A model generated the notes under the pieces. That model saw only the letters and a list, made by a program, of their open reading frames with translations. It had not been told where the DNA came from and did no database searches. DNA of 64,000 nucleotides from the NCBI GenBank assembly GCA_021801345.1, contig JAJYYA010000027.1:1-64000 (forward strand), in the 5' to 3' direction. This document shows positions 44,127 through 55,891 of this stretch, piece by piece. Both the position numbers and the translations under genes were made by a program. The DNA is from Nitrospirota bacterium. GTDB lineage: Bacteria > Nitrospirota > Leptospirillia > Leptospirillales > Leptospirillaceae. Position 1 is the stretch's first letter. The number at the start of each line of letters is the position of its first letter.

Positions 44127-44957
44127 TCAGATATTGATCCAGGGCGTCACAAGCACATACTTGATGTTGAACAGAAGACGAAGAACGATCTTGAGCGCAA
44201 CCCCCATCATCGACAGGAAGAAGAAGGAAAATGTCAGATAGCGCCAGAGGCCCATCGCCTTATACATGGGCTTCCAGACGATCATCGGGATGATTGTTCC
44301 CAAGGCAAAGTATCCGATAAAGATAATATCGCCAAAAAGCTTCCCGACCCCTTCGCTCACATGGAACCAGTTGACGAAGATCAAATGAAGCGGAATCAGC
44401 GTCACGAGTGCCGGATTCATGTGCTCGAGATGATTGCTCCAAGGCCAGTACCACTGCCAGTCAAGACCGCGGAGGTAGGTTCCGATGATGATGGTAATCC
44501 ACCAGATCGCAAAGCCGAAGGAGTAGTTGAAGACGGCGAACTTGCGTTCGGTGTAGGTATAGTAGCCGACTCCCTTGGGATTGACATCGAGGTAGGGGAA
44601 GAGCATGAGCCCCACGATGATCATGCCAGGCAGAACCACACCGGCATACCAGGGGTCGAAGTACACAAGCAACTCCTGAAGTCCCAGAAAGTACCACGGC
44701 GCGCGCATGGGATTCGGCGTGGTCGAGGGATCTGCCAGAGACCGAAGAGGCGCATGTTCAAACTGGATTAGAACCATCAGGCCAACTGTCACGAGGATGG
44801 CACAGATAATTTCGATCATCAGGAGATTCGGCCAGACATAGACGGTATCTTCCGGCTCCTTCCTGACGATGGGTGCCGTCTTTTTCATTAGCTCGACGAG
44901 TCCGTAGGACTTACGCGAGTCGCGGGGGAAGATCTCCCGGGTCACCTTTTCATCCAT
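44127..44957 (-). CDS. Cytochrome b, C-terminal half (subunit IV-like)
   Basis: The 276-residue membrane protein matches the subunit IV side of split cytochrome b. The quinol-site loop is present as NPMRAPWYFLGLQELL, so the classical PEWY tetrapeptide reads APWY. FPYLDVNPKGVGYYTYTERK follows. Several helices follow; the N-terminal soluble stretch of about 50 residues is longer than in chloroplast subunit IV. Together with the preceding gene it makes a full cytochrome b. Confidence 0.88.
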   Translation of the reverse strand: MDEKVTREIFPRDSRKSYGLVELMKKTAPIVRKEPEDTVYVWPNLLMIEIICAILVTVGLMVLIQFEHAPLRSLADPSTTPNPMRAPWYFLGLQELLVYFDPWYAGVVLPGMIIVGLMLFPYLDVNPKGVGYYTYTERKFAVFNYSFGFAIWWITIIIGTYLRGLDWQWYWPWSNHLEHMNPALVTLIPLHLIFVNWFHVSEGVGKLFGDIIFIGYFALGTIIPMIVWKPMYKAMGLWRYLTFSFFFLSMMGVALKIVLRLLFNIKYVLVTPWINI

Positions 44958-45043
44958 TATTGCCCCACCTCTCCATTAACTCTCACCAAAAACCATATAA
45001 GTATGATTGTGCCTCGCAAACCCTTAAAAAGCCCTGCAGACCT

Positions 45044-45805
45044 TTAGAGAGGACCGGAAAAACCGTCTTTCCTGATGCGCCAGAAGTGGACGGCGAGGAA
45101 GACTGTCACGACGAGCGGAAGCACGACACAGTGAAGAACGTAGAACCGGATAAGAGCATTTTGCCCCACGACCGTTCCTCCGAGAAGCATGAACATGATG
45201 TCGTTCGTCGGAAGGAAGCCCAACTGGGGTCCCCAAGGGCCATTCTGACCGATAAGGGGTGTGTAGGAGGCCATCTTTGCACCCACCGTCACCGCCCAGT
45301 AGGCCAGCTGATCCCAAGGCAGAAGATAGCCCGTCCAGGAGAGCACCAGCGTGTTGACGAGAAGGACGACGCCGACAATCCAGTTGAATTCCCTTGGCGC
45401 CTTGTACGCCCCCGTAAGAAAGACTCTCGTCATGTGAAGCCAGACAAAAAGAACCATTCCATGCGCGGCAAACCGGTGAAGGTCACGCATCAGGTTTCCC
45501 CCGAAGATCACGAACTGGAGGTCCTTGATGTTCCTGTAGGCCAGTCCGGTGTAAGGCGTATAGTAGAACATAAGCCAGATGCCGGTCACCGAGAGGACAA
45601 TGAAGAGGAAGAGGGTAATTCCTCCCAGACAGAAGGTATAGCGCATTCTGAGCGCAGAGCGCCGGACCTTGACCGGATGGACATGGAGAAAGACGCTGGA
45701 AAAGATTGCATAGGCCCGGTCTAGATCGTTGTCGGGATAGCCGTGTCGAAATACAGACTTGAAGATCTGGGATTCGACAATTTCATTCTTTATTTTTTGA
45801 AGCAT
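45044..45805 (-). CDS. Cytochrome b, N-terminal half (b6-like)
   Basis: The 253-residue membrane protein carries both b haems. The first pair of His is in [10 protein letters not shown] and [11 protein letters not shown] (14 apart). The second is in [10 protein letters not shown] and [12 protein letters not shown] (15 apart), the spacing of b6-type proteins. [13 protein letters not shown] matches the conserved end of b6. The gene start is ATG 45805 with AAAGGGA upstream; the ATG at 45835 lacks a family match. Confidence 0.9.
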   Translation of the reverse strand: MLQKIKNEIVESQIFKSVFRHGYPDNDLDRAYAIFSSVFLHVHPVKVRRSALRMRYTFCLGGITLFLFIVLSVTGIWLMFYYTPYTGLAYRNIKDLQFVIFGGNLMRDLHRFAAHGMVLFVWLHMTRVFLTGAYKAPREFNWIVGVVLLVNTLVLSWTGYLLPWDQLAYWAVTVGAKMASYTPLIGQNGPWGPQLGFLPTNDIMFMLLGGTVVGQNALIRFYVLHCVVLPLVVTVFLAVHFWRIRKDGFSGPL

Positions 45806-45959
45806 GCTTCTAGTCCCTTTCGTTAAAAGGACCATTTCCTGAGGTCAATCCCGGGTCCGTCATGGGTCCGGCACAGGAAAAAGGGATCCTCGCATGGGCC
45901 TGCGGCAGACGTTGGCACAAACGGGCCGTCTGCCGTCTACTCAGTATACGTGCTCTCCG

Positions 45960-46580
45960 TCAACAAAGAAGGCGGTTGGCGGCGCAGGATGCGCCGGCCG
46001 GAGCCGAGTGCTTGATGTAAAAAGGATCGACTTCCTTGACCTTTTCCTTGACCCAGAGGCCTTGAGGTGTCTGGACGGGATCCGGGTCAAGTCGGATCAC
46101 CGTATTGACGATCAGCTCTCCGTCGAGGGGATCGCGTGTAATCTGTCCTCTCCAGAGGGTCCGGGGAGCCGGTCCGCCCCGCACGTTCCCATGGGCATCG
46201 TAGATCGATCCATGGCAGGGACAACGAAAGCGCTTCTGATCGGGGAACCAGTTCGGAGTACATCCCAGATGCCGGCAGATTGAGATCATATTGTAGATCC
46301 CGCGCATGTTGCGCACCACCCAGAAGCGTCCCTTGAGCTTCCATCGTTCGTCCACCCCAAGTCCGTAGACAGAGACATGGCCGATTTTAAAGACAGTCGG
46401 AGGTTCGTAGAGGACAGGAGGAAAGAGATATTTGTAGGCCGCAAAGGCCGTTCCCGCCATGGAGGCGCCCACGACGGACCAGCCAGCCGCCACGAGGAAT
46501 TTCCTGCGTCCCTTCTCTGCCGGACTCATCCCTTCCCCGGCGTCATCGGATTGGTGTGTTTGGGCCGAAAGATTTGTCAT
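45960..46580 (-). CDS. Rieske iron-sulfur protein
   Basis: The 206-residue protein carries the [2Fe-2S] cluster that takes the first electron from quinol. Box I is CRHLGC (C102, H104, C107; the first cysteine is usually followed by Thr), box [11 protein letters not shown] (C120, C122, H123). A twin-arginine-like signal anchor, [12 protein letters not shown], is followed by a hydrophobic helix. The protein ends in CAANRLLC, an unusual Cys-containing tail. The start overlaps the preceding FAD oxidoreductase stop (ATGA). Confidence 0.93.
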   Translation of the reverse strand: MTNLSAQTHQSDDAGEGMSPAEKGRRKFLVAAGWSVVGASMAGTAFAAYKYLFPPVLYEPPTVFKIGHVSVYGLGVDERWKLKGRFWVVRNMRGIYNMISICRHLGCTPNWFPDQKRFRCPCHGSIYDAHGNVRGGPAPRTLWRGQITRDPLDGELIVNTVIRLDPDPVQTPQGLWVKEKVKEVDPFYIKHSAPAGASCAANRLLC

Positions 46581-48424
46581 TGGAGCGTGACCTCCTGTTT
46601 GATTTCAAGGTGTTCCATTGCAATGGCCCCGGTCGGGCAACGCTTGGCGCACAGTCCGCAGCGGATGCACCGCATCCCGTCCCATATCATTGCCGTTGAT
46701 TGAGAAAGCGTCTGAACGACAGGTTCGTCGATATGCTCCGGAGTGATCTCCGTATCCGTAAAGGCCTCGACGAGTGGCTCCATCTTTCCGTGTTCAAGAT
46801 CAACATCAGAAAGGGGAACCATCTTGAGTGCGTATTCGGGGCAGACGTCCACGCATCCGCCACAGAGGACGCACTTGTGCCCCTCGAAGATGGGATTGAC
46901 ATGGCAGGTCAGACAGCGCGAGGCCTGGGTTCTGGCCTCCTCTTCGCTCATGGAGAGCTCCGCCAGTTCAAAATTGGTCCGACGAAAGTCCGGATGCAGA
47001 AGATCTGGATTCTTTCGTTCGATCGTGTAGTACCCCTTCTTGTTGAACTCCTCCGGCCAGATGGGAGAAGGGTTGGGCCGGTGGGCGATCGGAGTCGATA
47101 TCCCCATCAGATTCTTCGAAACGCCGGACTTCATCAGGTAGGCGTGAACCGATTGAGCCGCCTTCTGTCCTCCCGCAATGGCATCGATAAAGATCCTCGG
47201 GCCGGTCACGACGTCGCCGGCAGCAAAGACACCAGGCACCCCGGTATCCATGGAATGGATATTGGCCCGGATCACCCCATTGCGACCAACAATTCCCTCG
47301 AGGTCTTCGGGAACATAGGATGTGTCGATGACCTGTCCGATGGCAAGAATGACAGACGATCCATGAATAACGCTGATTTTTTCCTCGTCGAAGGTCGGAG
47401 AAAAGCGTCCCTGATCATCGAAGACGGAGAGAACCTTCTTGACCTCGAGACCTTCAAACTTTCCATTGCTTCCGAGAATCCTCCGGGTCCCGAGACGGAT
47501 CGCAAACTCCGCCCCTTCATGGACGGCATCCTCGATCTCAAGATCGTCGGCGGGCATCTCGTCCCAGGTTTCGAGGGTGACCACGGTCACCTTCTCGACG
47601 CCGGGGACCCTGATTGCCGTCCTGACGACGTCCATGGCGACGTTACCCGCACCGACAACAACGGGCCGGGGACCGATGGGAAGGGGTTCGTGCCGGTGAT
47701 AGACAGACTGGAGAAAGGGAAGCGCCGAATAGACCCCTTCGAGATCCTTTCCCTCGAAGGGAATGGGACGACTCCCCCATGCTCCCGAGGAAAGGATGAC
47801 TGCGGCATACTCTTCGCGGAGCTGGGCAAGAGTGACATCCTTCCCAACCTTGACATTCAGGCGAGCCTCGACCCCCATACTCATGATGGCCGCAATTTCA
47901 GCCTGAAAGAGAGGGCGGGGAAGACGATACTCCGGCACGAGATAAAAGAGTCCCCCGAGACGGTCCTGTGCCTCAAAGATCGTCGCACGATAACCCAGAC
48001 GCGCCAGATCGTGGGCGGCCGAGAGACCGGCCGGCCCGCCGCCGACAATCGCGACCTTCGGTCCGGTCGCCTTGCCGTAAGGCACGCCCGGAGCCGTGGA
48101 ATAGCGAAGCGTCGAGGCCGGATCGGAAACGACCTCCGCCCCGAACTTTTCGGTAACAAATCTCTTGAGAGCGCGAATCGTCACCGGCTTGTCGATATTT
48201 CCCCGGGTACAGGCCGTCTCGCAAGGAGCATTGCAGACCCATCCGCACACAGAAGCAAACGGGTTCGGACCACGCGCGATCGCATAGGCGCGCTCGTAGA
48301 GTCCCTGGGCAATTGCCTGAACATATCCGCCCGCATCCGTCCCTACGGGACAGGCCTTGCGGCACGCAACCTGATCCGAGTAGTACTGGTAATCAGGTAT
48401 ATGGAGCTTGTATTTTCCCTTCAT
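46577..48424 (-). CDS. GltD-like FAD-NAD(P)H oxidoreductase with ferredoxin domains, first gene of the bc operon
   Basis: The 615-residue protein is built like the small subunit of NADPH glutamate synthase. Its N-terminal Fe-S part has [14 protein letters not shown] and [16 protein letters not shown]. An FAD site [15 protein letters not shown] and a NAD(P) site [13 protein letters not shown] follow, then [11 protein letters not shown]. At the C-terminus it adds two ferredoxin-type sets, [12 protein letters not shown] and [12 protein letters not shown]. No GltB is present; instead it is coupled to the Rieske gene. It could link NAD(P)H or ferredoxin to the quinone/bc complex, a role proposed for similar genes in anammox and nitrite oxidisers. 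ATG 48424 has GGAGGAGG upstream. Confidence 0.85.
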   Translation of the reverse strand: MKGKYKLHIPDYQYYSDQVACRKACPVGTDAGGYVQAIAQGLYERAYAIARGPNPFASVCGWVCNAPCETACTRGNIDKPVTIRALKRFVTEKFGAEVVSDPASTLRYSTAPGVPYGKATGPKVAIVGGGPAGLSAAHDLARLGYRATIFEAQDRLGGLFYLVPEYRLPRPLFQAEIAAIMSMGVEARLNVKVGKDVTLAQLREEYAAVILSSGAWGSRPIPFEGKDLEGVYSALPFLQSVYHRHEPLPIGPRPVVVGAGNVAMDVVRTAIRVPGVEKVTVVTLETWDEMPADDLEIEDAVHEGAEFAIRLGTRRILGSNGKFEGLEVKKVLSVFDDQGRFSPTFDEEKISVIHGSSVILAIGQVIDTSYVPEDLEGIVGRNGVIRANIHSMDTGVPGVFAAGDVVTGPRIFIDAIAGGQKAAQSVHAYLMKSGVSKNLMGISTPIAHRPNPSPIWPEEFNKKGYYTIERKNPDLLHPDFRRTNFELAELSMSEEEARTQASRCLTCHVNPIFEGHKCVLCGGCVDVCPEYALKMVPLSDVDLEHGKMEPLVEAFTDTEITPEHIDEPVVQTLSQSTAMIWDGMRCIRCGLCAKRCPTGAIAMEHLEIKQEVTLQ

Positions 48425-48575
48425 TTCGTTCCTCCTCCGCGGGTTGCAACGATCCCATACGGAAAGAGGGACACCAAGCTTGCGAGGCCCTTCCAGAGTT
48501 CGGTCAAAGCCCCCAAGGTTCCCTATCCGGCCTAACGATGAGAATGATTTACATATTAAACTTGTAGTGGCGCAA

Positions 48576-48604
48576 TTTTTAACATATCCACACCAGCGAG
48601 TCAA
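48576..48604 (-). promoter_or_regulatory. Promoter of the bc-complex operon
   Basis: On the minus strand TTGACT (48604-48599) is followed after exactly 17 bp by TAAAAA (48581-48576), then an AT-rich stretch. It lies about 150 bp upstream of the FAD oxidoreductase start. The -10 matches only four of six positions, so the exact site is uncertain. Confidence 0.55.
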
Positions 48605-48690
48605 GATGTCTCTTCCTGAATTCTGAAATACAGGGCATCTCCGCCTTATCCGGTCTCTCATCTTGACGCGATGCACCCCTCTTGGCAATG

Positions 48691-48699
48691 TGCTACAAT
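48691..48699 (+). promoter_or_regulatory. Possible extended -10 promoter of nadK
   Basis: TGCTACAAT fits the extended -10 form (TGnTAnnnT) 87 bp before the nadK ATG. A suitable -35 at normal distance is not present, which is common for extended -10 sites. Confidence 0.4.
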
Positions 48700-48786
48700 C
48701 TCCCCCGGACAAACAGGTTTTCGCGCAGGATCTCTTTATGCAGGGCCGGTGCCTGGTCTTTCGGGAAAGCCGCCCATGGACGGACA

Positions 48787-49671
48787 ATGTCGAAGAAAAT
48801 CCTTCTGAAGACGATTGGCATACTGACGAAACCTCACCGATCGTCCGAAGTCCGCCAGCTTCTTAAACCCCTCCTTCCCTGGCTTGCCGCAAAAAACCTT
48901 CATGTCATGCTTGACCGGGAAGCCATCCTTTCCTTGGGCGACACCACCCAGGACACATTCGACCGAGAGGCGATCGCCGCCTCCGCCGACCTTCTTGTTG
49001 TCCTCGGAGGTGACGGAACACTTCTCTCTGCCGCACGGATCGCGACAAGCCGCCAGATCCCCATCCTGGGGATCAACCTCGGAACCCTCGGATTTCTGGC
49101 CGAGGTGCCGAAGGAGGAGACATTCCATGTTCTCGAATCGGTTATCTCCGGCCGCTATGTCGTTGAAAGACGGGCCATGATCCATGCCGATCTCATCCGC
49201 AACAACCGGGATCTCCTTCTCTCCCACGACGTCCTCAATGATGTGGTCATCAACAAGGGAACGACGGCGCGCATGATCGAGGTGGAGATCTTTTCAAACA
49301 CACACTTCGTCACAGAGATGAAGGGCGACGGGGTCATTTTCTCCACCGCCACCGGTTCGACCGCCTACTCGATGGCGGCCGGAGGCCCCATTCTTCACCC
49401 CGAGTCCCCCGGCATCGTGATGACCCCGATCTGCCCTCACACGTTGACCCAGCGTCCCATCGTCTTTCCCGAGACCGCAAAACTCGAGACCCTCTTCAAA
49501 ACAGGAGAAGCGAACGTCATGGTCACCTTCGACGGACAGATCAGCGCCACACTCGAAAAAGGAGATGTCCTCAAGATTTCCCAGTCGGACCAGATCACCA
49601 GACTTCTGGTCTCGCCCGACAGGAACTACTTCGAGGTTTTGCGCGACAAACTTCGGTGGGGGGGAGCGTGA
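48787..49671 (+). CDS. nadK: NAD kinase
   Basis: The 294-residue enzyme makes NADP from NAD. VVLGGDGTLLSAAR holds the catalytic GGDG, and GDGVIFSTATGSTAYSMAAGG the NAD site. HDVLNDVVINKG and CPHTLTQRPIVF are further family blocks. ATG 48787 gives a start SKKILLKTIGILTKP typical of NadK; the frame extends to 48682 without a family match. The ribosome site is weak. The next gene overlaps as GTGA. Confidence 0.96.
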   Translation: MSKKILLKTIGILTKPHRSSEVRQLLKPLLPWLAAKNLHVMLDREAILSLGDTTQDTFDREAIAASADLLVVLGGDGTLLSAARIATSRQIPILGINLGTLGFLAEVPKEETFHVLESVISGRYVVERRAMIHADLIRNNRDLLLSHDVLNDVVINKGTTARMIEVEIFSNTHFVTEMKGDGVIFSTATGSTAYSMAAGGPILHPESPGIVMTPICPHTLTQRPIVFPETAKLETLFKTGEANVMVTFDGQISATLEKGDVLKISQSDQITRLLVSPDRNYFEVLRDKLRWGGA

Positions 49672-50444
49672 AGGAGTTTTGTTCCAGTCGGGAATTCATG
49701 GAAGCGGTTTCGGAGATGGCTGTCGGTACAGGATTTCGACCGAGAGTTCTTGGCCATGTTCAGTCAGATTCCGGATCGGTTCCGATCCTTTCACTGTCAC
49801 GAAAGGTTGCCGGGAGGGCTCCCCGAATTCTGATTGCCGCCGGAATCCATGGAGACGAGCCGGCCGGACCCCATGCCGTCCTTTCCCTGCTCGAACAGTT
49901 TGAAAAGGGGTGGGAGTCGCTTCACCGCCTTCAGGTCGAAATCGTCCCTTTGATCAACCCCTCCGGGTTCGACAGAAGGGAGCGGCACAACCAGACCGGG
50001 ACCGACCTCAATCGCACCTTCGGCTCCCCGGCCCCTCCTCCGGAGATCCGCCTTCTGATGGACGACTACCGGAGACGCCCGATCGACCTTTTCGTCGACC
50101 TTCACGAAGATGTCGACACGCCAGGGTTCTATCTTTATGAACTGGCCCCAGACCTTCCCTCTGCCTTCGGGCCGAAGATCCTCGCCGCTCTCCGGGCCGA
50201 AGGCCATCCGATCAATCTCTCCCCTGTCATCGAAGGCATGGCTGCCACCGACGGACTGATCCTCCGCACCTCCCGCACCGTTCCCCGTTTCTTCAGGCAG
50301 GGCGCCCCACAGGGGCTCTACATGAAACGCCTCGGAGCCCGGCGCACGCTGACCTTCGAATCCCCTCCCCGACTCCCTCTTTCCGACCGGGTCGCCATGC
50401 AGCTTCTCGCCCTCCGGACCGTCGTCGACCTCTATACCCCCTGA
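49668..50444 (+). CDS. M14-type zinc carboxypeptidase/deacylase
   Basis: The 258-residue protein has the zinc motif AAGIHGDEPAG (HxxE) and INPSGFDRRERHNQTGTDLNRTF, the substrate-binding block of M14 (NPxG, R and the N-R pair). DLHEDVDTPGFYLYE gives the third zinc His. The length is like that of succinylglutamate desuccinylase-type and murein peptide amidase-type proteins. A likely catalytic Glu lies in TFESP. The substrate is unknown. Starts with GTG 49668, coupled to nadK. Confidence 0.85.
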   Translation: MKEFCSSREFMEAVSEMAVGTGFRPRVLGHVQSDSGSVPILSLSRKVAGRAPRILIAAGIHGDEPAGPHAVLSLLEQFEKGWESLHRLQVEIVPLINPSGFDRRERHNQTGTDLNRTFGSPAPPPEIRLLMDDYRRRPIDLFVDLHEDVDTPGFYLYELAPDLPSAFGPKILAALRAEGHPINLSPVIEGMAATDGLILRTSRTVPRFFRQGAPQGLYMKRLGARRTLTFESPPRLPLSDRVAMQLLALRTVVDLYTP

Positions 50445-50458
50445 CCGGGGAAGGGCCC

Positions 50459-52759
50459 CTACGGAACGACCGGAGGCGCGATCACATTCATGATCGGCGC
50501 CAGGGCCGCAACCCCGTTGAGGCTGATCGTAAAACCGAACCCCGTCTGAACCGGGAGGGGGGCCGGCTCGTTCACGATATAGTACATGAAGGCCCCCGAC
50601 CAGCACTGTCCGTTATATCCCATATTGAACGACTCCATCTGCGTTCCCGCCCCGGGCCCCTGCCCCAGGTCGTAGTAATAGGCCCCTCCCAGATAAAGCC
50701 CATTGCTCGTGCTGACCCCGAGATAGGGAACCAGAAAGTTCGTCCCGTACGGCTGGGTGTAGGTCTCGGTAATCTCGGTCGGGCTGAAGAAATTGCCCAT
50801 GATGGGAACGTTTCCCGCGTGGGCCTCCGTCTGACCGAGAACGGCGTTGAGCATGACCGGCCCGGGAGCCACCGCCGCCTGGTTGAACATGATGGCCGAG
50901 TCCTCTGTGGGCAGGACTCTCTGGTTCGCGTCGTAGAACCCCTCGGCAAAGAAGGAGACCGGCTGGCCGCTCAGAAGGTGGAGGGAGCCGTAGACCGGAG
51001 AGTAGGGGGTTTGAATCGGCAGAAAGGGGTTGGGAAGTGTCTGCCCTCCGAAAAACATCGTCTGGGCCGATCCGGGAAGGGTCGTATACTGGTAGGTATC
51101 GGCGAGCTTCAGCGAGAGAAGCTCCTTCGACTGTCCGTCGGCCCCCTGCCAGAATAGCCGCTGGGTAAAGGTCAATGTCGTGGCGTTCATGCCGAGGACA
51201 TTGTCGGAAAACCCGCTCTGGATGATCTGGGTCTCGTTGTTCTGGGGAGCGTAGTCGAGATCGAGGTCGAGCTGCATCTGGTGGGTGAGAACCCCTCCCC
51301 CCGACGTGTAGAAGTCGCGCTCGACGGTGGACTGGGCCCCGATCCCCAGGTTCGGAACCGCCTGGTCGAAGGGGGTTGCCGTCTGGTAGCCCTGACTGTA
51401 GGCCGTGGTCAGAATCCCGGCATGGGGAGTCAGGACAAGGGCTCCGTCGCCCAGAACGTAAGATCCCGTGGCGTGGGGATAGACCAGCCCTCTCTGGAGC
51501 ATAAGCGGCCCGCTCTGGATCTCCGCCCCGGAGAGAAAGGAGGAGAAATAGAGCCCGGAACTCCCCAGAGAGTAGTCGTAGAGACTGGCGCTCCCCTGGG
51601 GGAGCTTCGAGACGGTCGTATTGAGCCCCGGGAAGATGTCCTGGTTGTAGTCGGCGATAAGGTTGACTTCGCTGTTGTCCTGGTAGGCGTTCACGAAGAG
51701 GGTGGAGAGCAGCTCCGGGTTGAAGGTCATGGTCGAGCCCACGCTCATGAGCTGGTAGAAGTCCTGGGCGTTGACGTAGTTGATGTTTCCCATGATGGAG
51801 ACATTGTCGGTATTGTAGCTGTAGAGGTCCGTCGTGGAGGCGATGTTCGTCCGGAGCCCCAGGGGAGAATAGTCGACCGCCTGGTTCGTGATGTTCAGGG
51901 AGAGATTCTGGATGGAGCTGATCGCCTGCCGGTAGGTCACCCCCTCCCCGATGCCGAAGTTCGTCATGTCGTCCATCGCGATCGCAAGGTCGTAGGAGGG
52001 GTCGAGGTTCCAGAAGAAGGTATCGTAGAGGACCATCCCCTGAACGGTGTTGTACTGGACGTAGGGGAAGAGGAATCCCGACTTCTTCGAGGCGACGGGA
52101 AAGGAGAAATAGGGCATGTAGAGCGCCGGAACCCCCTTGATGTCGAGGGCGTTCGAAAGCCCAGAAAAGGCGTCGCCAAGGGTCATGTCGCCCGAGAGCG
52201 TGGAGATCGACCAGGAGGGAGAGGAGTTCTTGCCGCAGTCGCAGGTCGTCACCGAGCCCTTCTTGACGTGGTAGTGCTTGTGGTCCTTCCGGTGGATCAC
52301 CTCTCCCTTGATGTGATAGGTGTAGAGGACCTGCGCGTTGTTCATGGAGTAGAACTGCTTTGTCTTGACCTTCCCATGGTAGAGGATCGCCTCTCCCGTG
52401 AGCAGATTCGCCCGGATCCGCTCCCCCTCCATGGTCGTCCGAGGGCCCTTGAAGAGGACATGTCCGGCCCCCCAGACGATACTGGTCTTCTTGTTCAGGA
52501 TAAGCGAGTCGGCCCGAAGCGACCACAAATGCCGGGAAATATAGGCATGGCCATTGGCATGAAGAAGCGAGGTCTTCCGGTTGAGGCGGATATGGTCGGC
52601 CATGACCACGACCTTGTCCGTATCCGGAGACTTTGTTGGAGAAGACACGCTTGAGGTCTGCGGGTCGGCGGCCCGTGCCTCTCCCGGAGGAAAGAGGAAA
52701 AAAGCGAAGAGGAGGAGGGCAAGCCATAGGGGCCCTCCCGGGACCTTTAAAAATCTCAA
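50459..52759 (-). CDS. lptD: LPS assembly outer membrane protein LptD
   Basis: The 766-residue protein should insert lipopolysaccharide into the outer membrane. A signal peptide ends near residue 30 (EARAADPQ). The N-terminal OstA/LptA-like domain spans about 45-180 (HIRLNRKTSLLHANGHAYI, YHGKVKTKQFYSMNN). A large beta-barrel follows, with many alternating Tyr/Asn/Ser segments. Cysteines occur as TTCDCGK (about 172) and GQCW near the end, possible disulfide partners. The start overlaps folC (ATGA), making it the last gene of the trp operon. lptE is not seen next to it. Confidence 0.88.
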   Translation of the reverse strand: MRFLKVPGGPLWLALLLFAFFLFPPGEARAADPQTSSVSSPTKSPDTDKVVVMADHIRLNRKTSLLHANGHAYISRHLWSLRADSLILNKKTSIVWGAGHVLFKGPRTTMEGERIRANLLTGEAILYHGKVKTKQFYSMNNAQVLYTYHIKGEVIHRKDHKHYHVKKGSVTTCDCGKNSSPSWSISTLSGDMTLGDAFSGLSNALDIKGVPALYMPYFSFPVASKKSGFLFPYVQYNTVQGMVLYDTFFWNLDPSYDLAIAMDDMTNFGIGEGVTYRQAISSIQNLSLNITNQAVDYSPLGLRTNIASTTDLYSYNTDNVSIMGNINYVNAQDFYQLMSVGSTMTFNPELLSTLFVNAYQDNSEVNLIADYNQDIFPGLNTTVSKLPQGSASLYDYSLGSSGLYFSSFLSGAEIQSGPLMLQRGLVYPHATGSYVLGDGALVLTPHAGILTTAYSQGYQTATPFDQAVPNLGIGAQSTVERDFYTSGGGVLTHQMQLDLDLDYAPQNNETQIIQSGFSDNVLGMNATTLTFTQRLFWQGADGQSKELLSLKLADTYQYTTLPGSAQTMFFGGQTLPNPFLPIQTPYSPVYGSLHLLSGQPVSFFAEGFYDANQRVLPTEDSAIMFNQAAVAPGPVMLNAVLGQTEAHAGNVPIMGNFFSPTEITETYTQPYGTNFLVPYLGVSTSNGLYLGGAYYYDLGQGPGAGTQMESFNMGYNGQCWSGAFMYYIVNEPAPLPVQTGFGFTISLNGVAALAPIMNVIAPPVVP

Positions 52760-54149
52760 GCTCCCTCCGTCAGAGGGAGGTCCCTTTCGTTTCCCGAAAA
52801 AAGGACGCCTTCAGAGGGAGCAACGAAGCGGGGGCGAACCGCCCCCACAAGGTAGAGGGAGCCCGCCACGACAACGACCCGCCCGTCCCTCTCCCGAGCC
52901 CAGTCCAAGACCCGGTCAAGAAGGGCCGGCAAGGATCCCCGGACAACCGGAACCCCCCCGGCCTCTTCGATCCCTCCGACAAAGCGCTCCATCTCGGCGG
53001 GGGAGGTCCACGAACGCCTTCCGAGAGCCTTCCGGTCCGCCCCTTTCCCCTCCTCTCCAAGATCTGCAAAAAAGAGTGCCCCGGGTTTGGGCAGGGCGCC
53101 AACAATCGATTTGAGCATCTGACGCCAATCCTTGTCGGCGTGGAAGGCCAGACACCAGCCTATCGTGACCCCAGGTCCGAAACGGTCCCGAAGGGATTCG
53201 AGAAGGCGCTCCATCGCCTCGGGGTTGTGGGCGCCGTCGAGAATCGTCACCGGAGAAAGAGAGACGGTTTCAAATCGGCCGGGATTGGTCGCCGCATGCA
53301 CCCCCTCCCGCATCGCCCCGGGAGAGAGCGCAAGGGGACTCCACTCGAGCGCCGCCACCGCCCCCGCCACATTGTCGGACTGGTAAGTCGCAGTCAGTGC
53401 CGGTGAAAAGACTCTCTCCCCCCATCGTCCCCGGTACCGCAAGAGGCGCTCGCCTCCCTCGCTCTCCGGTCTTTCCCAGCGGGAAAAGAAGTCCTTTCCG
53501 GAGAGCACCGGGAGAAAGCCCACCGTCCGCGCTCTTTCCAAAAAAGCTCGCCGGAGGACGGGATCGTGAAGGGTCGCCACAAAGGTTCTCCCCGGCCGGC
53601 CCACCGCCACCTTCTCCTCAAAGATCCGCTCGATTCCGGGACCGAGGATCTCTTCGTGGTCGAGCGAGACCCCGGTCAGGAGAGTGACCGCAGGGTCGCA
53701 TACGGTGGTCGCATCCCATCTTCCCCCCAAGCCCGCCTCAAGGACCACGGCATTGCAGCCGGAGCGGGAGAAGGCCAAAAAGGCGACGACCGTGAGCAGC
53801 TCAAAGAAGGTCAGTTCGACGGAGAGGGAGGAAGAGAGCCCGAAGACCTCTTGGACAAGCTCCGAGAAGACGGCGGAAGGCAGGATCTCTCCCGAAAGAG
53901 TGATGCGCTCCCGCACATCGGAGAGATGGGGAGAGGTATAGCGTCCCGTCCGGTAGCCGGCCTTCCTGAGGATGGATTCGAGAAGGCAGGCCGTCGACCC
54001 CTTCCCGTTGGTCCCGACGACCTGGATCGTAAAGGGCCCCCGTTCGGGATGGTCCAAGGCCTTGAGAACGGCCCCGACCCTCTCGAGACCCGGATTGATC
54101 CCAAAATGCAAAAGCCCTGACAGGATGGCCTTGACGTCATCCGGTCCCG

Positions 54150-54153
<4 letters not shown>
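52756..54153 (-). CDS. folC: Folylpolyglutamate/dihydrofolate synthase
   Basis: The 465-residue Mur-ligase-like ATPase adds glutamate to folates. VVGTNGKGSTACLLESIL is the P-loop, TSPHLSDVRERITLSG the next block, and ILDGAHNPEAMERL the catalytic C-terminal block. GTG 54153 overlaps the accD stop; a longer frame to 54216 lies in accD. Cotranscribed with accD and lptD. Confidence 0.94.
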
Positions 54154-55081
<928 letters not shown>

Positions 55082-55085
<4 letters not shown>

Positions 55086-55891
55086 GAAAGTCTTCCCGCC
55101 CTGTCTCGCGCCGTCACGAACTCAAGAAACGTCTCCTCCCAAAGATCGGACTGCCTCTCGTCTTTGACCAGGCGGCTTCCGATAATGACGCCGTCGGCAA
55201 ATCCCAAAATCTCCTGCGCCATCTCCTTGGAGGAGACCCCGAACCCCATGCACACCGGAAGAGCCGTCCACTCTCGAAGTTGCCCCACCATTCTCCGCGC
55301 GGACTCGGTGATCGAGAGGGCGGCCCCGGTCGTCCCCATGAGTCCCACATAATAGACGAACCCCCGGGACTCCCGGACGATCCGCCGCGCCCTGCCGGGA
55401 TCGGTCGTCGGAGAGACGAATCCCACAAGGTTGATCCCGAACTCCCGGAAGACGGGGCGATAGTCCCGCGCGTCCTCAAAGGAGAGATCCGGAATCACAA
55501 CCCCTGCGATCCTCCCCGTTGCCCGGGCCTTTTCGCAAAAGGCCCGGACCCCCATGTGGTGGAAGAGATTGAAGTAGGTCATCAGATAGATCGGGGGCAG
55601 GTCCTCTTGCGGGATCGTCCCGATCCAGTCGAGAATCGAGGAGACCGCCGTCTCGTGACGAAGAGAGCGTTGGGCTGCGGCCTGAATGACCGGGCCATCG
55701 GCCGTCGGATCGGAGAAGGGAATGCCAAGCTCGACCGCAAAAACGCCCCGGGAAGCGGCAATCTTAAGGTAGTGCCGGGTCGTCTCGAGATCCGGATCCC
55801 CCGCCACAAGATAGGGAATGAGTGCCGGAGGCGAGACCCCCCTTTTCCAGACCGTGGCATTCCGGTGTGCTCTCTTGTCCGGCGCGATCAC
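55082..55891 (-). CDS. trpA: Tryptophan synthase alpha subunit
   Basis: The 269-residue TIM barrel releases indole from indole-glycerol phosphate. [30 protein letters not shown] (catalytic Glu and Asp regions), [10 protein letters not shown] (usually SxxGxTG) and [11 protein letters not shown] are present. The barrel is complete. GTG 55891 overlaps the trpB stop. A second longer reading (to 56695) runs antiframe in trpB and is rejected. Confidence 0.95.

Noticed and set aside
50613-52727. 704-residue alternative minus-strand frame within lptD
   Set aside because: Out of frame, rich in Arg/Gly/Pro without motifs; the LptD frame has a signal peptide and OstA-like domain.
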